Source: an uncultured Pelagibacteraceae bacterium | Lineage (GTDB): Bacteria > Pseudomonadota > Alphaproteobacteria > Pelagibacterales > Pelagibacteraceae | NCBI GenBank assembly: GCA_902562645.1 | Contig: CACETY010000010.1 | Coordinates: 1-44,608, forward strand | Reading direction: 5' to 3' | Length of the DNA: 44,608 bases | Shown: positions 16,654-23,855 of the stretch, piece by piece | Layout: every line of letters starts with the position of its first letter | Position numbering within the stretch: position 1 is the first letter of the stretch | Translations under genes and position numbers: made by a program | The notes under the pieces: generated by a model | Seen by the model: only the letters and a program-made list of their open reading frames with translations | Databases searched by the model: none | Told to the model about the DNA's origin: nothing

Positions 16654-16991
16654 ATCCTCTTATTCTATCTTTAGTATGTTTAGTTACAGTAGGAATTACA
16701 GCAAATTTAATTAAATTAATAAAGAAGAGTAAAATTTTGCTTCAATTATCAATATTACCTTGTGTTTATTTAGTTATTTATGGATGCTATTTAATATTTG
16801 GACCAATTGATTTGTACAAGGATGGAACAGAAAATTTTTTTAATCAGAACCCAAATAAAGAACTGCCAATTGTTTTTGTATTACTTAAGTTTTATCAATA
16901 TATTTTGGTCTTAGTTGGTATTGTGTTTGGTTATTTGTATTTTTATTATTTAAGTCAAATTAATAAAAATAAAAATAATCTGGATACATAA
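16650..16991 (+). CDS. Small three-helix membrane protein, unknown function
   Basis: A 113-residue protein with three hydrophobic segments (LILSLVCLVTVGITANLI at about 4-21, LLQLSILPCVYLVIYGCYLIFG at about 30-51, FYQYILVLVGIVFGYLYFYYL at about 81-101). A polar loop (GPIDLYKDGTENFFNQNPNKE) lies between helices 2 and 3. Its start overlaps mtnA by 4 bp, and the aldolase gene begins 1 bp after it, so it is cotranslated with the salvage enzymes. No family recognised. A transport or tethering role in the pathway is only a guess. Confidence 0.7.
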   Translation: MNPLILSLVCLVTVGITANLIKLIKKSKILLQLSILPCVYLVIYGCYLIFGPIDLYKDGTENFFNQNPNKELPIVFVLLKFYQYILVLVGIVFGYLYFYYLSQINKNKNNLDT

Positions 16992-16992
16992 A

Positions 16993-17622
16993 ATGTTAAC
17001 TCAAAAAAAAGAGGTTATTAAATTTGCTAAACTGTTAAACCACAGAAAATTATCAGCTCTAAGATCTGGTAATATATCATTAAGACATAAAAATGGATTT
17101 TTAATAACTCCTTCTGGAAAAAAATATTCGTCATTAAAAGTAAAAGATATTGTTTTTGTAAATCTTAAAGGTGAGTTTAATAAAAAACAGAAACCTTCCT
17201 CTGAATGGAGATTTCATCAAGATATTTATATTTCAAAGACAAAAGCGAAAGCAATAGTTCATTCTCATTCTACTAATGCGACAGCTCTATCAACACATAA
17301 TAAAAAAATACCTTCATTTCATTACATGGTAGCATTAGCAGGTGGATCAGATATTAAATGTGCAAAATATGCAACTTATGGAACAAGAGAATTATCAAAA
17401 AATATTCTTAAAGCTTTGAAAAATAGATTTGCATGTTTAATTGCAAATCATGGACAGATTGCGTTTGGATCTAGTCTCTCAGAAGCATTTGAATTAGCAG
17501 AGGAAGTCGATAATCTTGCTAAACAATATATCAAAGCTCTCTTGTTGGGACGACCTAAACTTTTAAGTTTAAATGAAATGAAAAAAGTTTTAAATAAGAG
17601 CAAAACATACAAAAAAAATTAG
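16993..17622 (+). CDS. Class II aldolase (FucA/MtnB family), candidate methylthioribulose-1-phosphate aldolase
   Basis: A 209-residue zinc aldolase-fold protein. The key residues line up with fuculose-phosphate aldolase with an offset of two: Glu71 (SSEWRFHQ), His90 and His92 (IVHSHSTNATAL) and His153 (ANHGQIAFG). SGNISLR (25-31) and TPSGKKYSSL (39-48) form the phosphate-binding part. Next to mtnP and mtnA two functions are possible: MtnB dehydratase of the classical cycle, or an aldolase splitting 5-methylthioribulose-1-phosphate to DHAP and methylthioacetaldehyde, as in the described DHAP shunt. No mtnC, mtnD or masA gene is near, which favours the aldolase. Substrate is inferred. Confidence 0.8.
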   Translation: MLTQKKEVIKFAKLLNHRKLSALRSGNISLRHKNGFLITPSGKKYSSLKVKDIVFVNLKGEFNKKQKPSSEWRFHQDIYISKTKAKAIVHSHSTNATALSTHNKKIPSFHYMVALAGGSDIKCAKYATYGTRELSKNILKALKNRFACLIANHGQIAFGSSLSEAFELAEEVDNLAKQYIKALLLGRPKLLSLNEMKKVLNKSKTYKKN

Positions 17623-17623
17623 A

Positions 17624-18667
17624 ATGATAACAAAAGTTGGAGAACATATTACACTTGATATCTTAGGAACAAAAAAAGAATACGATCCAGCTTTTTATGA
17701 AAAATTAGTATATAAAATTGCTAAAATAGCAAAAGTTACTGTTCTTCAAATATCTAAGTATAAGTTTGAGCCTCAAGGATTTACTTTAGTTGCATTATTG
17801 GCAGAAAGTCACATTAGTTTTCATACATTTCCTGAAAAAGGAATTATTAGTTTCGATTTTTTTACATGTGCAAAAATTTCTCCCTCTGTTGCTTTAGATG
17901 TTATTAAAGATGAAATTGAACATACTCATATAATTAAAAAACAGTTTAATCGAGATACCGTAGACCTCTATCATGACAATTATAGCTCACCAGGTTTAAA
18001 AAAATCATATGTTGTAAATAAAGTGTTCGAAAATTTTAAGTCAAAAGTTGGCCAACATATTGAGATATTAGAATTAGAACAATTTGGAAAAGCATTATTT
18101 ATAGATAATGAAATTCAAGTAGCAGAAAAAGATGAGCATCTTTATAGTTCTACATTTGTAAACTCTGGACTAAGTTTAAACTCTAATAAAGAAAAAGCTG
18201 CTATTATCGGTGGAGGAGATGGAGGAGTTGCTAGAGAATGTATATCAAAAAATTTTGGATTTATAGATTGGTATGAATTAGATCCCGAAGTAGTAGAGGT
18301 ATGTGATAAACATCTTGGAAAAATTGGAGATAAGGCTACTGAAAAAAATTCAGTTAAGTGTGTATGGGGTGATGCTTTTGAAAGTATAAAAGCTGTTAAA
18401 GATGATACATATGATCAAATATATGTTGATCTAAACGACGATCAATATTGTATTGATTTAGCTGCTAAAAATATGAACTCTCTTGTAAGAATATTAAAAC
18501 CTAAAGGTGTAATTACTGCTCAAGTTGGAAGCCAAGATAAAAAGCCTAAGCAAGTAGAAAATTGGTTAAATATATTTAACCAAAATTTCGGTAATACCAA
18601 ATTATCTAGAGTTTACATACCTAGTTTTGACTGCTCTTGGAATTTTTCTTCATCAATAAATCATTAA
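17624..18667 (+). CDS. speDE: S-adenosylmethionine decarboxylase / aminopropyltransferase fusion (SpeD-SpeE)
   Basis: A 347-residue two-domain enzyme for polyamine synthesis. Residues 1-115 are a prokaryotic AdoMet decarboxylase. Self-cleavage is expected between Glu61 and Ser62 in LLAESHISFHTFPE, with His67 and Cys82 matching the known processing and proton-donor residues. Residues 125-347 are a spermidine-synthase-like domain with IIGGGDGG (194-201) and the ribose-binding Glu in WYELD. The usual YHE is YSS (174-176) and the usual VDSTDP is VDLNDD (268-273), so acceptor specificity may be altered. Fusions of this kind, including one from Ca. Pelagibacter making unusual polyamines, have been described. 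The by-product MTA is the substrate of mtnP in the same operon. Confidence 0.9.
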   Translation: MITKVGEHITLDILGTKKEYDPAFYEKLVYKIAKIAKVTVLQISKYKFEPQGFTLVALLAESHISFHTFPEKGIISFDFFTCAKISPSVALDVIKDEIEHTHIIKKQFNRDTVDLYHDNYSSPGLKKSYVVNKVFENFKSKVGQHIEILELEQFGKALFIDNEIQVAEKDEHLYSSTFVNSGLSLNSNKEKAAIIGGGDGGVARECISKNFGFIDWYELDPEVVEVCDKHLGKIGDKATEKNSVKCVWGDAFESIKAVKDDTYDQIYVDLNDDQYCIDLAAKNMNSLVRILKPKGVITAQVGSQDKKPKQVENWLNIFNQNFGNTKLSRVYIPSFDCSWNFSSSINH

Positions 18668-18689
18668 AATTTTCTTTTTAAATCTCAAA

Positions 18690-18711
18690 AATTATGAAAT
18701 AATTATTTTTT
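18690..18711 (+). terminator. Weak A/T hairpin with T run before the ABC binding-protein gene
   Basis: AATTAT (18690-18695) pairs with ATAATT (18699-18704) around a 3-nt loop, followed by A and seven or more T. It ends just before the Shine-Dalgarno of the next gene. The all-A/T stem makes this a low-confidence terminator for the speDE operon. Confidence 0.25.
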
Positions 18712-18724
18712 TATGGAGGAAATA

Positions 18725-19552
18725 ATGAATGTAATAAAAAATATATTTTTAACTGTTCTTCTATCTTTATTTTTAATTAGTGCTTCAAGTGCTGATAAAA
18801 TTAGGATTGGAACTGAAGGTGCTTATCCTCCCTGGAATTCAAAAGATGCTTCAGGGAAATTAATCGGTTTTGAGGTAGAATTAGCTTGGCAATTATGTAG
18901 ATATATTGGTCAACAATGTGAAATAGTTGAACAAGACTGGGATGGTATGATACCAGCTTTAACTTCAAAAAAATTTGATGCAATAATGGCTGGAATGTCA
19001 ATTACTGAGGAAAGAATGAAAACAATAAATTTTTCTCAAGGATACGCTGATGAAGTTGCATCTTTAGCAGTTATGAAGGGTTCAGATCTAGAGGGAATAG
19101 ATACTCCTGATGCTGTAAACTTAAACCTTGGCGGATCAGCTGTAAATAAAGCAATGAAAACATTAACATCTGCTTTATCGGGAAAAACAGTTTGTACTCA
19201 AATTGGTACAATCCACCAAAATTTTCTTGAGTCTGGAGATGTAGGAAAAATAAACTTAAAAACTTACAAGACACAAGATGAGGTTAATCTTGATTTGACT
19301 AACGGCAGATGTGATGTTGCATTAGCTGCTGCGGTAGCATTTACTGACTACGCTGAAAAATCTGGAGAAGCTGTTGTACTTGTGGGACCAACTTTTTCAG
19401 GTGGTGCATTTGGTAATGGTGTAGGGGTAGGTATTAGAAAAGATGATACCAAACTTTTAAAAGCTTTTAACAAAGCCATTGATAAAGCAAGAAAAGATGG
19501 TCATATCAGCAGAATAGCCATTAAATGGTTCGGTTTTGACGCTTCTATGTAA
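18725..19552 (+). CDS. ABC transporter amino-acid/opine-type periplasmic binding protein
   Basis: A 275-residue family-3 solute-binding protein. The start is placed at 18725 because GGAGGA sits 4-5 nt before it and the signal peptide (NVIKNIFLTVLLSLFLISASSA) then begins with the usual basic residues; an in-frame ATG 12 bp earlier overlaps that Shine-Dalgarno. The mature protein begins KIRIGTEGAYPPWNSKDASGKLIGFEVELAW, with EQDWDGMIPALTSKKFDAIMAGMSIT and DVALAAAVAF. These are typical of arginine/ornithine/octopine-nopaline binding proteins, and the extra Cys residues in WQLCRYIGQQCEIVEQDW match that subgroup. A cationic amino acid or opine-like compound is likely. A strong stem-loop separates it from the permeases. 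Confidence 0.9.
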   Translation: MNVIKNIFLTVLLSLFLISASSADKIRIGTEGAYPPWNSKDASGKLIGFEVELAWQLCRYIGQQCEIVEQDWDGMIPALTSKKFDAIMAGMSITEERMKTINFSQGYADEVASLAVMKGSDLEGIDTPDAVNLNLGGSAVNKAMKTLTSALSGKTVCTQIGTIHQNFLESGDVGKINLKTYKTQDEVNLDLTNGRCDVALAAAVAFTDYAEKSGEAVVLVGPTFSGGAFGNGVGVGIRKDDTKLLKAFNKAIDKARKDGHISRIAIKWFGFDASM

Positions 19553-19560
19553 TTAATTTT

Positions 19561-19594
19561 AGATATGGCGACTATATTATATAGTCGCCAATCT
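19561..19594 (+). promoter_or_regulatory. Strong intercistronic stem-loop between ABC binding protein and permease
   Basis: TGGCGACTATA (19566-19576) pairs perfectly with TATAGTCGCCA (19580-19590) around a 3-nt loop. AGAT/ATCT extend it by 4 bp with one bulged A at 19565. The permease ATG at 19597 begins 2 nt after the stem. There is no T run, so mRNA 3'-end protection or translational dampening of the permease is more likely than termination. Confidence 0.75.
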
Positions 19595-19596
19595 AT

Positions 19597-20289
19597 ATGG
19601 AACTTCTTTCATTTGGGGATACTGGTTGGGGAGACGAACTGTTTTTTGCAACCTTAATGACAATTGCTGTATCTATTGCTGCAATGGTAATAGGATTTGT
19701 ATTTGCTTTAATATTTACTCCTTTAAAATTATCTAAAAACAAAACATTAAATATTATTGGGAATTGTTACACTACGATTATTAGAGGTGTTCCAGAACTA
19801 TTAGTAATATATTTATTATTTTTTGGTGGTACGGGAGCTGCAATGTATGTTGCCTCAATTTTTGGATATGATGGATATATTGAGATAAACGCTTTTATAA
19901 CCGGTGCTCTTGCTATAGGCATTATATCTGGAGCATACTCTACAGAGGTTTTTAGAGGAGCAATTTTATCAATTGATAAAGGCCAATTCGAAGCATCTAA
20001 AGTTTTGGGATTAAAGAAAAATATTCAATTTTATAAAGTTATTTTACCCCAAATGTTGAGATTATCTATTCCGAATCTGAGTAACGTATGGCAAATAACA
20101 CTCAAAGATACATCATTAATATCTGTAACTGGATTAGTAGAAATAATGAGACAGTCTTACATTGCTGCAGGCTCAACAAGAGACCCATTATTTTTTTATT
20201 CTGTAGCAGCAGTTCTATATTTAATTCTTACATTCTTAAGTATGAAAATAATTAACAAATTAGAAGTTAGATACAACAAAGGTTATTAA
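19597..20289 (+). CDS. ABC transporter permease, polar amino-acid (HisQ/OccQ) family
   Basis: A 230-residue inner-membrane permease with about five helices and the cytoplasmic EAA loop FEASKVLGLKKNIQFYKVILPQ (residues about 131-152) that contacts the ATPase. TTIIRGVPELLVIYLLFFG is the usual HisQ/HisM first-loop signature. Its ATG follows a strong stem-loop directly, with no Shine-Dalgarno, so translation may be low compared with the binding protein. The stop overlaps the next permease start (TAATG). Works with the binding protein upstream to import a basic amino acid or opine-like compound. Confidence 0.9.
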   Translation: MELLSFGDTGWGDELFFATLMTIAVSIAAMVIGFVFALIFTPLKLSKNKTLNIIGNCYTTIIRGVPELLVIYLLFFGGTGAAMYVASIFGYDGYIEINAFITGALAIGIISGAYSTEVFRGAILSIDKGQFEASKVLGLKKNIQFYKVILPQMLRLSIPNLSNVWQITLKDTSLISVTGLVEIMRQSYIAAGSTRDPLFFYSVAAVLYLILTFLSMKIINKLEVRYNKGY

Positions 20290-20966
20290 TGGATATAAAT
20301 TTAATGATCAGTATTTTTCCTAGCCTGTTAAATGGGGCAGTCATAACTTTAAAACTTCTTACATCTTCAATGTTTTTTGGATTGTTAATAGGTTTGCTTT
20401 TCGCAATTTTAAGGATAAATAAAAATCCAATAATAAATAAATTTGCTTATGGATACTCTTATTTCTTTAGAGGGACACCATTATTAGTTCAGTTATATTT
20501 AATATATTATGGGTTAGCAAATATTGAGTTTCTAAGGAATTCATTCTTGTGGGTAATTATCAGAGAGCCTTATTGGTGTGCAATTATTGCATTTTCATTA
20601 AATACTGGAGCATACACATCGGAAATTTTAAGATCAGCGTTCCAAACAATAAAAGAAGGCTACATAGAAGCCGCACAAAGTCTTGGAGTTACAAAAAAAA
20701 TTACCTTTTATAAAATACAAATTCCAATAGCAATAAAACAGTCATTACCAGCTTATGGAAATGAAATAATTTTAATGCTTAAGGGGACATCTCTCGCTAG
20801 CGTTATAACAATTATGGATTTAATGGGTGAGGCAAGGAAAGTAAATGTTTTAACTTTTAAACCATTTGAAGCTTTCATTACTGCAGGAATAATATATTTA
20901 TTTCTAACCTTTATTATACATAATATTGTAAAGTACTTAGAAAAAAAATATGGATTTCAAACATGA
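20289..20966 (+). CDS. ABC transporter permease, polar amino-acid (HisM/OccM) family
   Basis: A 225-residue partner permease. It has YSYFFRGTPLLVQLYLIYYGLA, NTGAYTSEILRSAFQTIKEGYIEAAQSLGVTKK (EAA loop near residue 136) and PIAIKQSLPAYGNEIILMLKGTSLASVITIMDL, all standard for the OccM/HisM subfamily. It overlaps the upstream permease by 1 bp and the following hydrolase gene by 4 bp (ATGA). No ATP-binding subunit gene is found on either side. The family normally needs one, so the ATPase must be supplied from elsewhere in the genome. Confidence 0.9.
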   Translation: MDINLMISIFPSLLNGAVITLKLLTSSMFFGLLIGLLFAILRINKNPIINKFAYGYSYFFRGTPLLVQLYLIYYGLANIEFLRNSFLWVIIREPYWCAIIAFSLNTGAYTSEILRSAFQTIKEGYIEAAQSLGVTKKITFYKIQIPIAIKQSLPAYGNEIILMLKGTSLASVITIMDLMGEARKVNVLTFKPFEAFITAGIIYLFLTFIIHNIVKYLEKKYGFQT

Positions 20967-21748
20967 AAGTAGCTTGTATTCAATTATCTAGCGGAGAAAA
21001 TTATAATAGAAATTTTAAGGATATTATAAAATATATAAATCAAGCAATAAAGAATAAAGCAGATCTAATAATTACACCAGAAACCTCTTCATTAATGTCG
21101 GCTGATAAAAATAATTTATTTAAATTTTCATATGAAATGAAAAATGATGCAATAATAAAGAAAGTAAAACTTATAGCTAAATCAAAGAAGAAATGGATAC
21201 TTCTTGGCTCAATTAGCATTAAAGAAAAAAGCAAATTAAGAAACAGATCTATTCTTATCGGACCAAATGGTAAAATAATTACTTATTACGATAAAATAAA
21301 TATGTTTGATGTTAAAGTTTCAAAAAAAGAACAACATAATGAAAGTAAAGTATTTAAGGCAGGTAAAAAATTAGTATCAGCTAAGTTACCATGGGGAAAA
21401 ATCGGTCTTTCAATTTGTTATGATTTAAGATTTCCAGAACTTTATAGAAACTTATCAAAAAGAAATTTAAGTTTTATAACTGTTCCGTCTGCATTTACCA
21501 AAAAAACTGGTCAAAGACATTGGTTAACTCTATTAAAAGCAAGAGCAATTGAAAATTTTTGTTATATATTTGCTCCTAATCAAACTGGAAAAAATACGAT
21601 TAAAAGAGAAACTTTTGGACATACAGTTATTATTTCACCCGATGGTAAAATAATGGCTCTCAAGAAATTTGGAAAAGGAATTATATATTCAAATATAAAA
21701 CCAAAAATGGCTATGGATTTAAGAAAAGTAATTCCTAGTATGCTCTAA
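20963..21748 (+). CDS. Carbon-nitrogen hydrolase (nitrilase superfamily, Nit/omega-amidase-like)
   Basis: A 261-residue cytoplasmic amidase-type enzyme with the full Glu-Lys-Cys triad: Glu40 in IITPETSS, Lys111 in YYDKINMFDV and Cys152 in LSICYDLRFPELYRNL. The DLRFPELYR context resembles the Nit1/Nit2 branch that deaminates short omega-amides or damaged glutathione. The 4-bp overlap with the ABC permease gene suggests it processes the imported compound or a breakdown product, for example by releasing ammonia from an amide. Its stop overlaps the stop of the DUF6165 gene on the other strand by 4 bp. Confidence 0.88.
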   Translation: MKVACIQLSSGENYNRNFKDIIKYINQAIKNKADLIITPETSSLMSADKNNLFKFSYEMKNDAIIKKVKLIAKSKKKWILLGSISIKEKSKLRNRSILIGPNGKIITYYDKINMFDVKVSKKEQHNESKVFKAGKKLVSAKLPWGKIGLSICYDLRFPELYRNLSKRNLSFITVPSAFTKKTGQRHWLTLLKARAIENFCYIFAPNQTGKNTIKRETFGHTVIISPDGKIMALKKFGKGIIYSNIKPKMAMDLRKVIPSML

Positions 21749-22134
21749 TAATTTGTGTATTGCTTAATTTCTTTTATCTTTGAACCAGTTTTATTGTTTA
21801 TCGCCAATTTTATTTTTGCTCTATCATCATTTAGGAAATGAACATCTCTAGATAATTTTATAAAATTTTCACCAAAATCACTATTTTTTTCACACATTCT
21901 TTTATTATCTTCTATGCCCCAAAGTTTTGTATTAATTGCCTTTAATTCTTCATAAAGTTTTTTTAATTGGTCATTTAAAGTTATGTTTTCATCTAATTGT
22001 TTTTTTAGAATCAAATATTCATTATTAATAAATTTTAATTTATCAGTGTCTTTAATTTTTTCTTTTTTAATTTCTAAAATTGAAATTTTATCTAGAAGTT
22101 CACCAACAGATACTTCAATTAAAATCTTATTCAT
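21745..22134 (-). CDS. DUF6165-like helical protein
   Basis: A 129-residue, highly charged, mostly helical soluble protein beginning NKILIEVSVGELLDKISILEIKKEKI. This start matches what I recall of the DUF6165 family, small proteins often encoded beside envelope-polysaccharide glycosyltransferases. The central segment (LKKQLDENITLNDQLKKLYEELKAIN) looks like a coiled coil. It is divergent from a family-9 glycosyltransferase with a 32-bp gap, which fits that context. Molecular function is unknown. It is convergent with the carbon-nitrogen hydrolase with a 4-bp stop overlap. Confidence 0.7.
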   Translation of the reverse strand: MNKILIEVSVGELLDKISILEIKKEKIKDTDKLKFINNEYLILKKQLDENITLNDQLKKLYEELKAINTKLWGIEDNKRMCEKNSDFGENFIKLSRDVHFLNDDRAKIKLAINNKTGSKIKEIKQYTNY

Positions 22135-22166
22135 AAATAATGATAGTGTGTTAAGTTGTTTAAAAT

Positions 22167-23108
22167 ATGTCTAATATTCTCATAATTAAACATGGTTCTT
22201 TAGGTGATATAGCTCAGGCAAGTGGTGCAATTCAAGATATTTCTGATTTTCATAAAGACGATAAAATCTATTTATTAACATCAAAGCCTTATATTGATCT
22301 TTTTAAGCAAAACCCCCATCTATCGGGCACAATTTTAGACAAGAGATTATCAAGATTTAATTTAATTTATTTGTTCAATCTTATGCGAAAATTGAAAAAG
22401 TATAAATTTATAAAAGTTTTTGATTTACAAAATTCTTCTCGTTCAAGTTTCTATAAAAAAATATTATTTCCCAATGCTAGTAATCTTATTTGGTCATCCT
22501 CCGAAACTACATTGCCAAATGACAAATCTAAAGATGAATTTGATAAAAACCCTGTTCTAGATAGATTTAAACATCAATTAAAAACATCGGGTGTCAAAAT
22601 TCAACATACTATGTTTCCTGATTTTAAATGGGCTTGTTCCAATATAGAAAATATAAAAAAAAAATTTGATTTAAATAAATACATAGTTTTATTTCCTTTC
22701 TGTTCACCACATTTGATAATTAAAAAATGGCCTTATTACAATGAACTCATAGAATTAATAAAAAAAAAATTTGAAGATGAATATAAAATTGTCGTTGCTC
22801 CAGGTCCTAAAGAGATTGAAATGACAAAAGAGATAAATGCAATTACAATTTTAAACCAAAATAATTCATTAAACATACAGGAACTGTCATCTTTAATAAA
22901 AGACAGTACTTTTGTAATATCAAATGATACAGGACCAGCTCACATGACTTCACATCTTGGTGTTAAAGGAGTGGCATTATTCGGATCACATACTACAGCA
23001 CACAAAGTAAGCATAGAAAGAGAAAATTTTAAAGCAATCCAAGTAACAGATCTTAATAAACTTTCTCCAGAAAAAGTTTTTGAATATTTTTTACAATCTT
23101 TAAATTAA
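22167..23108 (+). CDS. Glycosyltransferase family 9 (ADP-heptose:LPS heptosyltransferase-like)
   Basis: A 313-residue GT-B enzyme. The N-terminal ILIIKHGSLGDIAQASGAIQDI and the C-terminal donor-binding SNDTGPAHMTSHLGVKGVALFGSHTT are the GT9 signatures. FPFCSPHLIIKKWPYYNELIELIKKKF stands for the usual KRWP substrate-binding region. Such enzymes add heptose or related sugars to lipid A core in the cytoplasm. It is divergent from the DUF6165 gene, and its stop overlaps the next TSUP start (TAATG). The acceptor and donor in this organism are not evident. Confidence 0.88.
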   Translation: MSNILIIKHGSLGDIAQASGAIQDISDFHKDDKIYLLTSKPYIDLFKQNPHLSGTILDKRLSRFNLIYLFNLMRKLKKYKFIKVFDLQNSSRSSFYKKILFPNASNLIWSSSETTLPNDKSKDEFDKNPVLDRFKHQLKTSGVKIQHTMFPDFKWACSNIENIKKKFDLNKYIVLFPFCSPHLIIKKWPYYNELIELIKKKFEDEYKIVVAPGPKEIEMTKEINAITILNQNNSLNIQELSSLIKDSTFVISNDTGPAHMTSHLGVKGVALFGSHTTAHKVSIERENFKAIQVTDLNKLSPEKVFEYFLQSLN

Positions 23109-23851
23109 TGGAAATAAATTTCCTTTTTTTTATAAGTGTTGTTCCTGCTATTATTTTATATGGGATTGCAAAGTCTGGTTTAGGTGGCTCTATATCATTG
23201 ATATCTGTTCCTTTGATGACTGTTGTTATGCCATTACAACAAGCACTTGCAATCATTCTACCTATTCTAATATTTTCAGATATCATAGCTGTATATAGAT
23301 TTAGAAGAGAATTTAATTTTAGTATTCTTAAAGTAATAGTACCCTTTGCAGCTGTTGGAATTATAATTGGTTCACTTACTTTTAGTTATTTTTCCGAAAA
23401 TTTATTAAAATTTATTGTTGGAATAATGGGTTTTTTATTTGCTGGACATTATTTTTTATTTAAAAAAGAAAAAACAATTCCAGCAAAGCAAAATTTTTTA
23501 AAGGGTGCTATATGTTCGTCAATTGCTGGATTTTCAAGTTTTTGTGTACATGCAGGTGGAACTCCTACGAGTCTTTATTTATTACCATTAAGATTAAAAA
23601 AAGAAGTTTACGTTGGAACTAGAATAATTTTTTTTAGCTGTGTTAATCTAATAAAACTTCCACTATACATTTATTTATCAATGATGAATTTTGATACATT
23701 GTATCAATCTATCTCCCTTTTTCCTTTGGCTATAATTGGAATATTTATTGGGTATAAATTATTAAAAATTATAGAAGAAAATTTATTTTATAATATTCTT
23801 TATGCATTAATACTTTTAAGCAGCACAAAACTCATTATAGATTTTATTTAA
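23108..23851 (+). CDS. TSUP family transporter
   Basis: A 247-residue inner-membrane protein of the TauE/SafE (TSUP) family, close to the minimal family size. The first repeat has GIAKSGLGGSISLISVPLMTVVMPLQQALAIILPILIFSDI (about 18-58), and the second has CSSIAGFSSFCVHAGGTPTSLYLLPLRLKK. The HAGG-P-T motif is common in the branch annotated as 'sulfite exporter TauE/SafE'. The family exports or imports small organic anions or sulfur compounds. The neighbours (a glycosyltransferase upstream, an AbrB transporter convergent 4 bp downstream) do not identify the substrate. Confidence 0.87.
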   Translation: MEINFLFFISVVPAIILYGIAKSGLGGSISLISVPLMTVVMPLQQALAIILPILIFSDIIAVYRFRREFNFSILKVIVPFAAVGIIIGSLTFSYFSENLLKFIVGIMGFLFAGHYFLFKKEKTIPAKQNFLKGAICSSIAGFSSFCVHAGGTPTSLYLLPLRLKKEVYVGTRIIFFSCVNLIKLPLYIYLSMMNFDTLYQSISLFPLAIIGIFIGYKLLKIIEENLFYNILYALILLSSTKLIIDFI

Positions 23852-23855
23852 AAAT

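Noticed and set aside
18713-18724. ATG four codons upstream of the ABC binding-protein start
   Set aside because: It overlaps the GGAGGA Shine-Dalgarno of the ATG at 18725.
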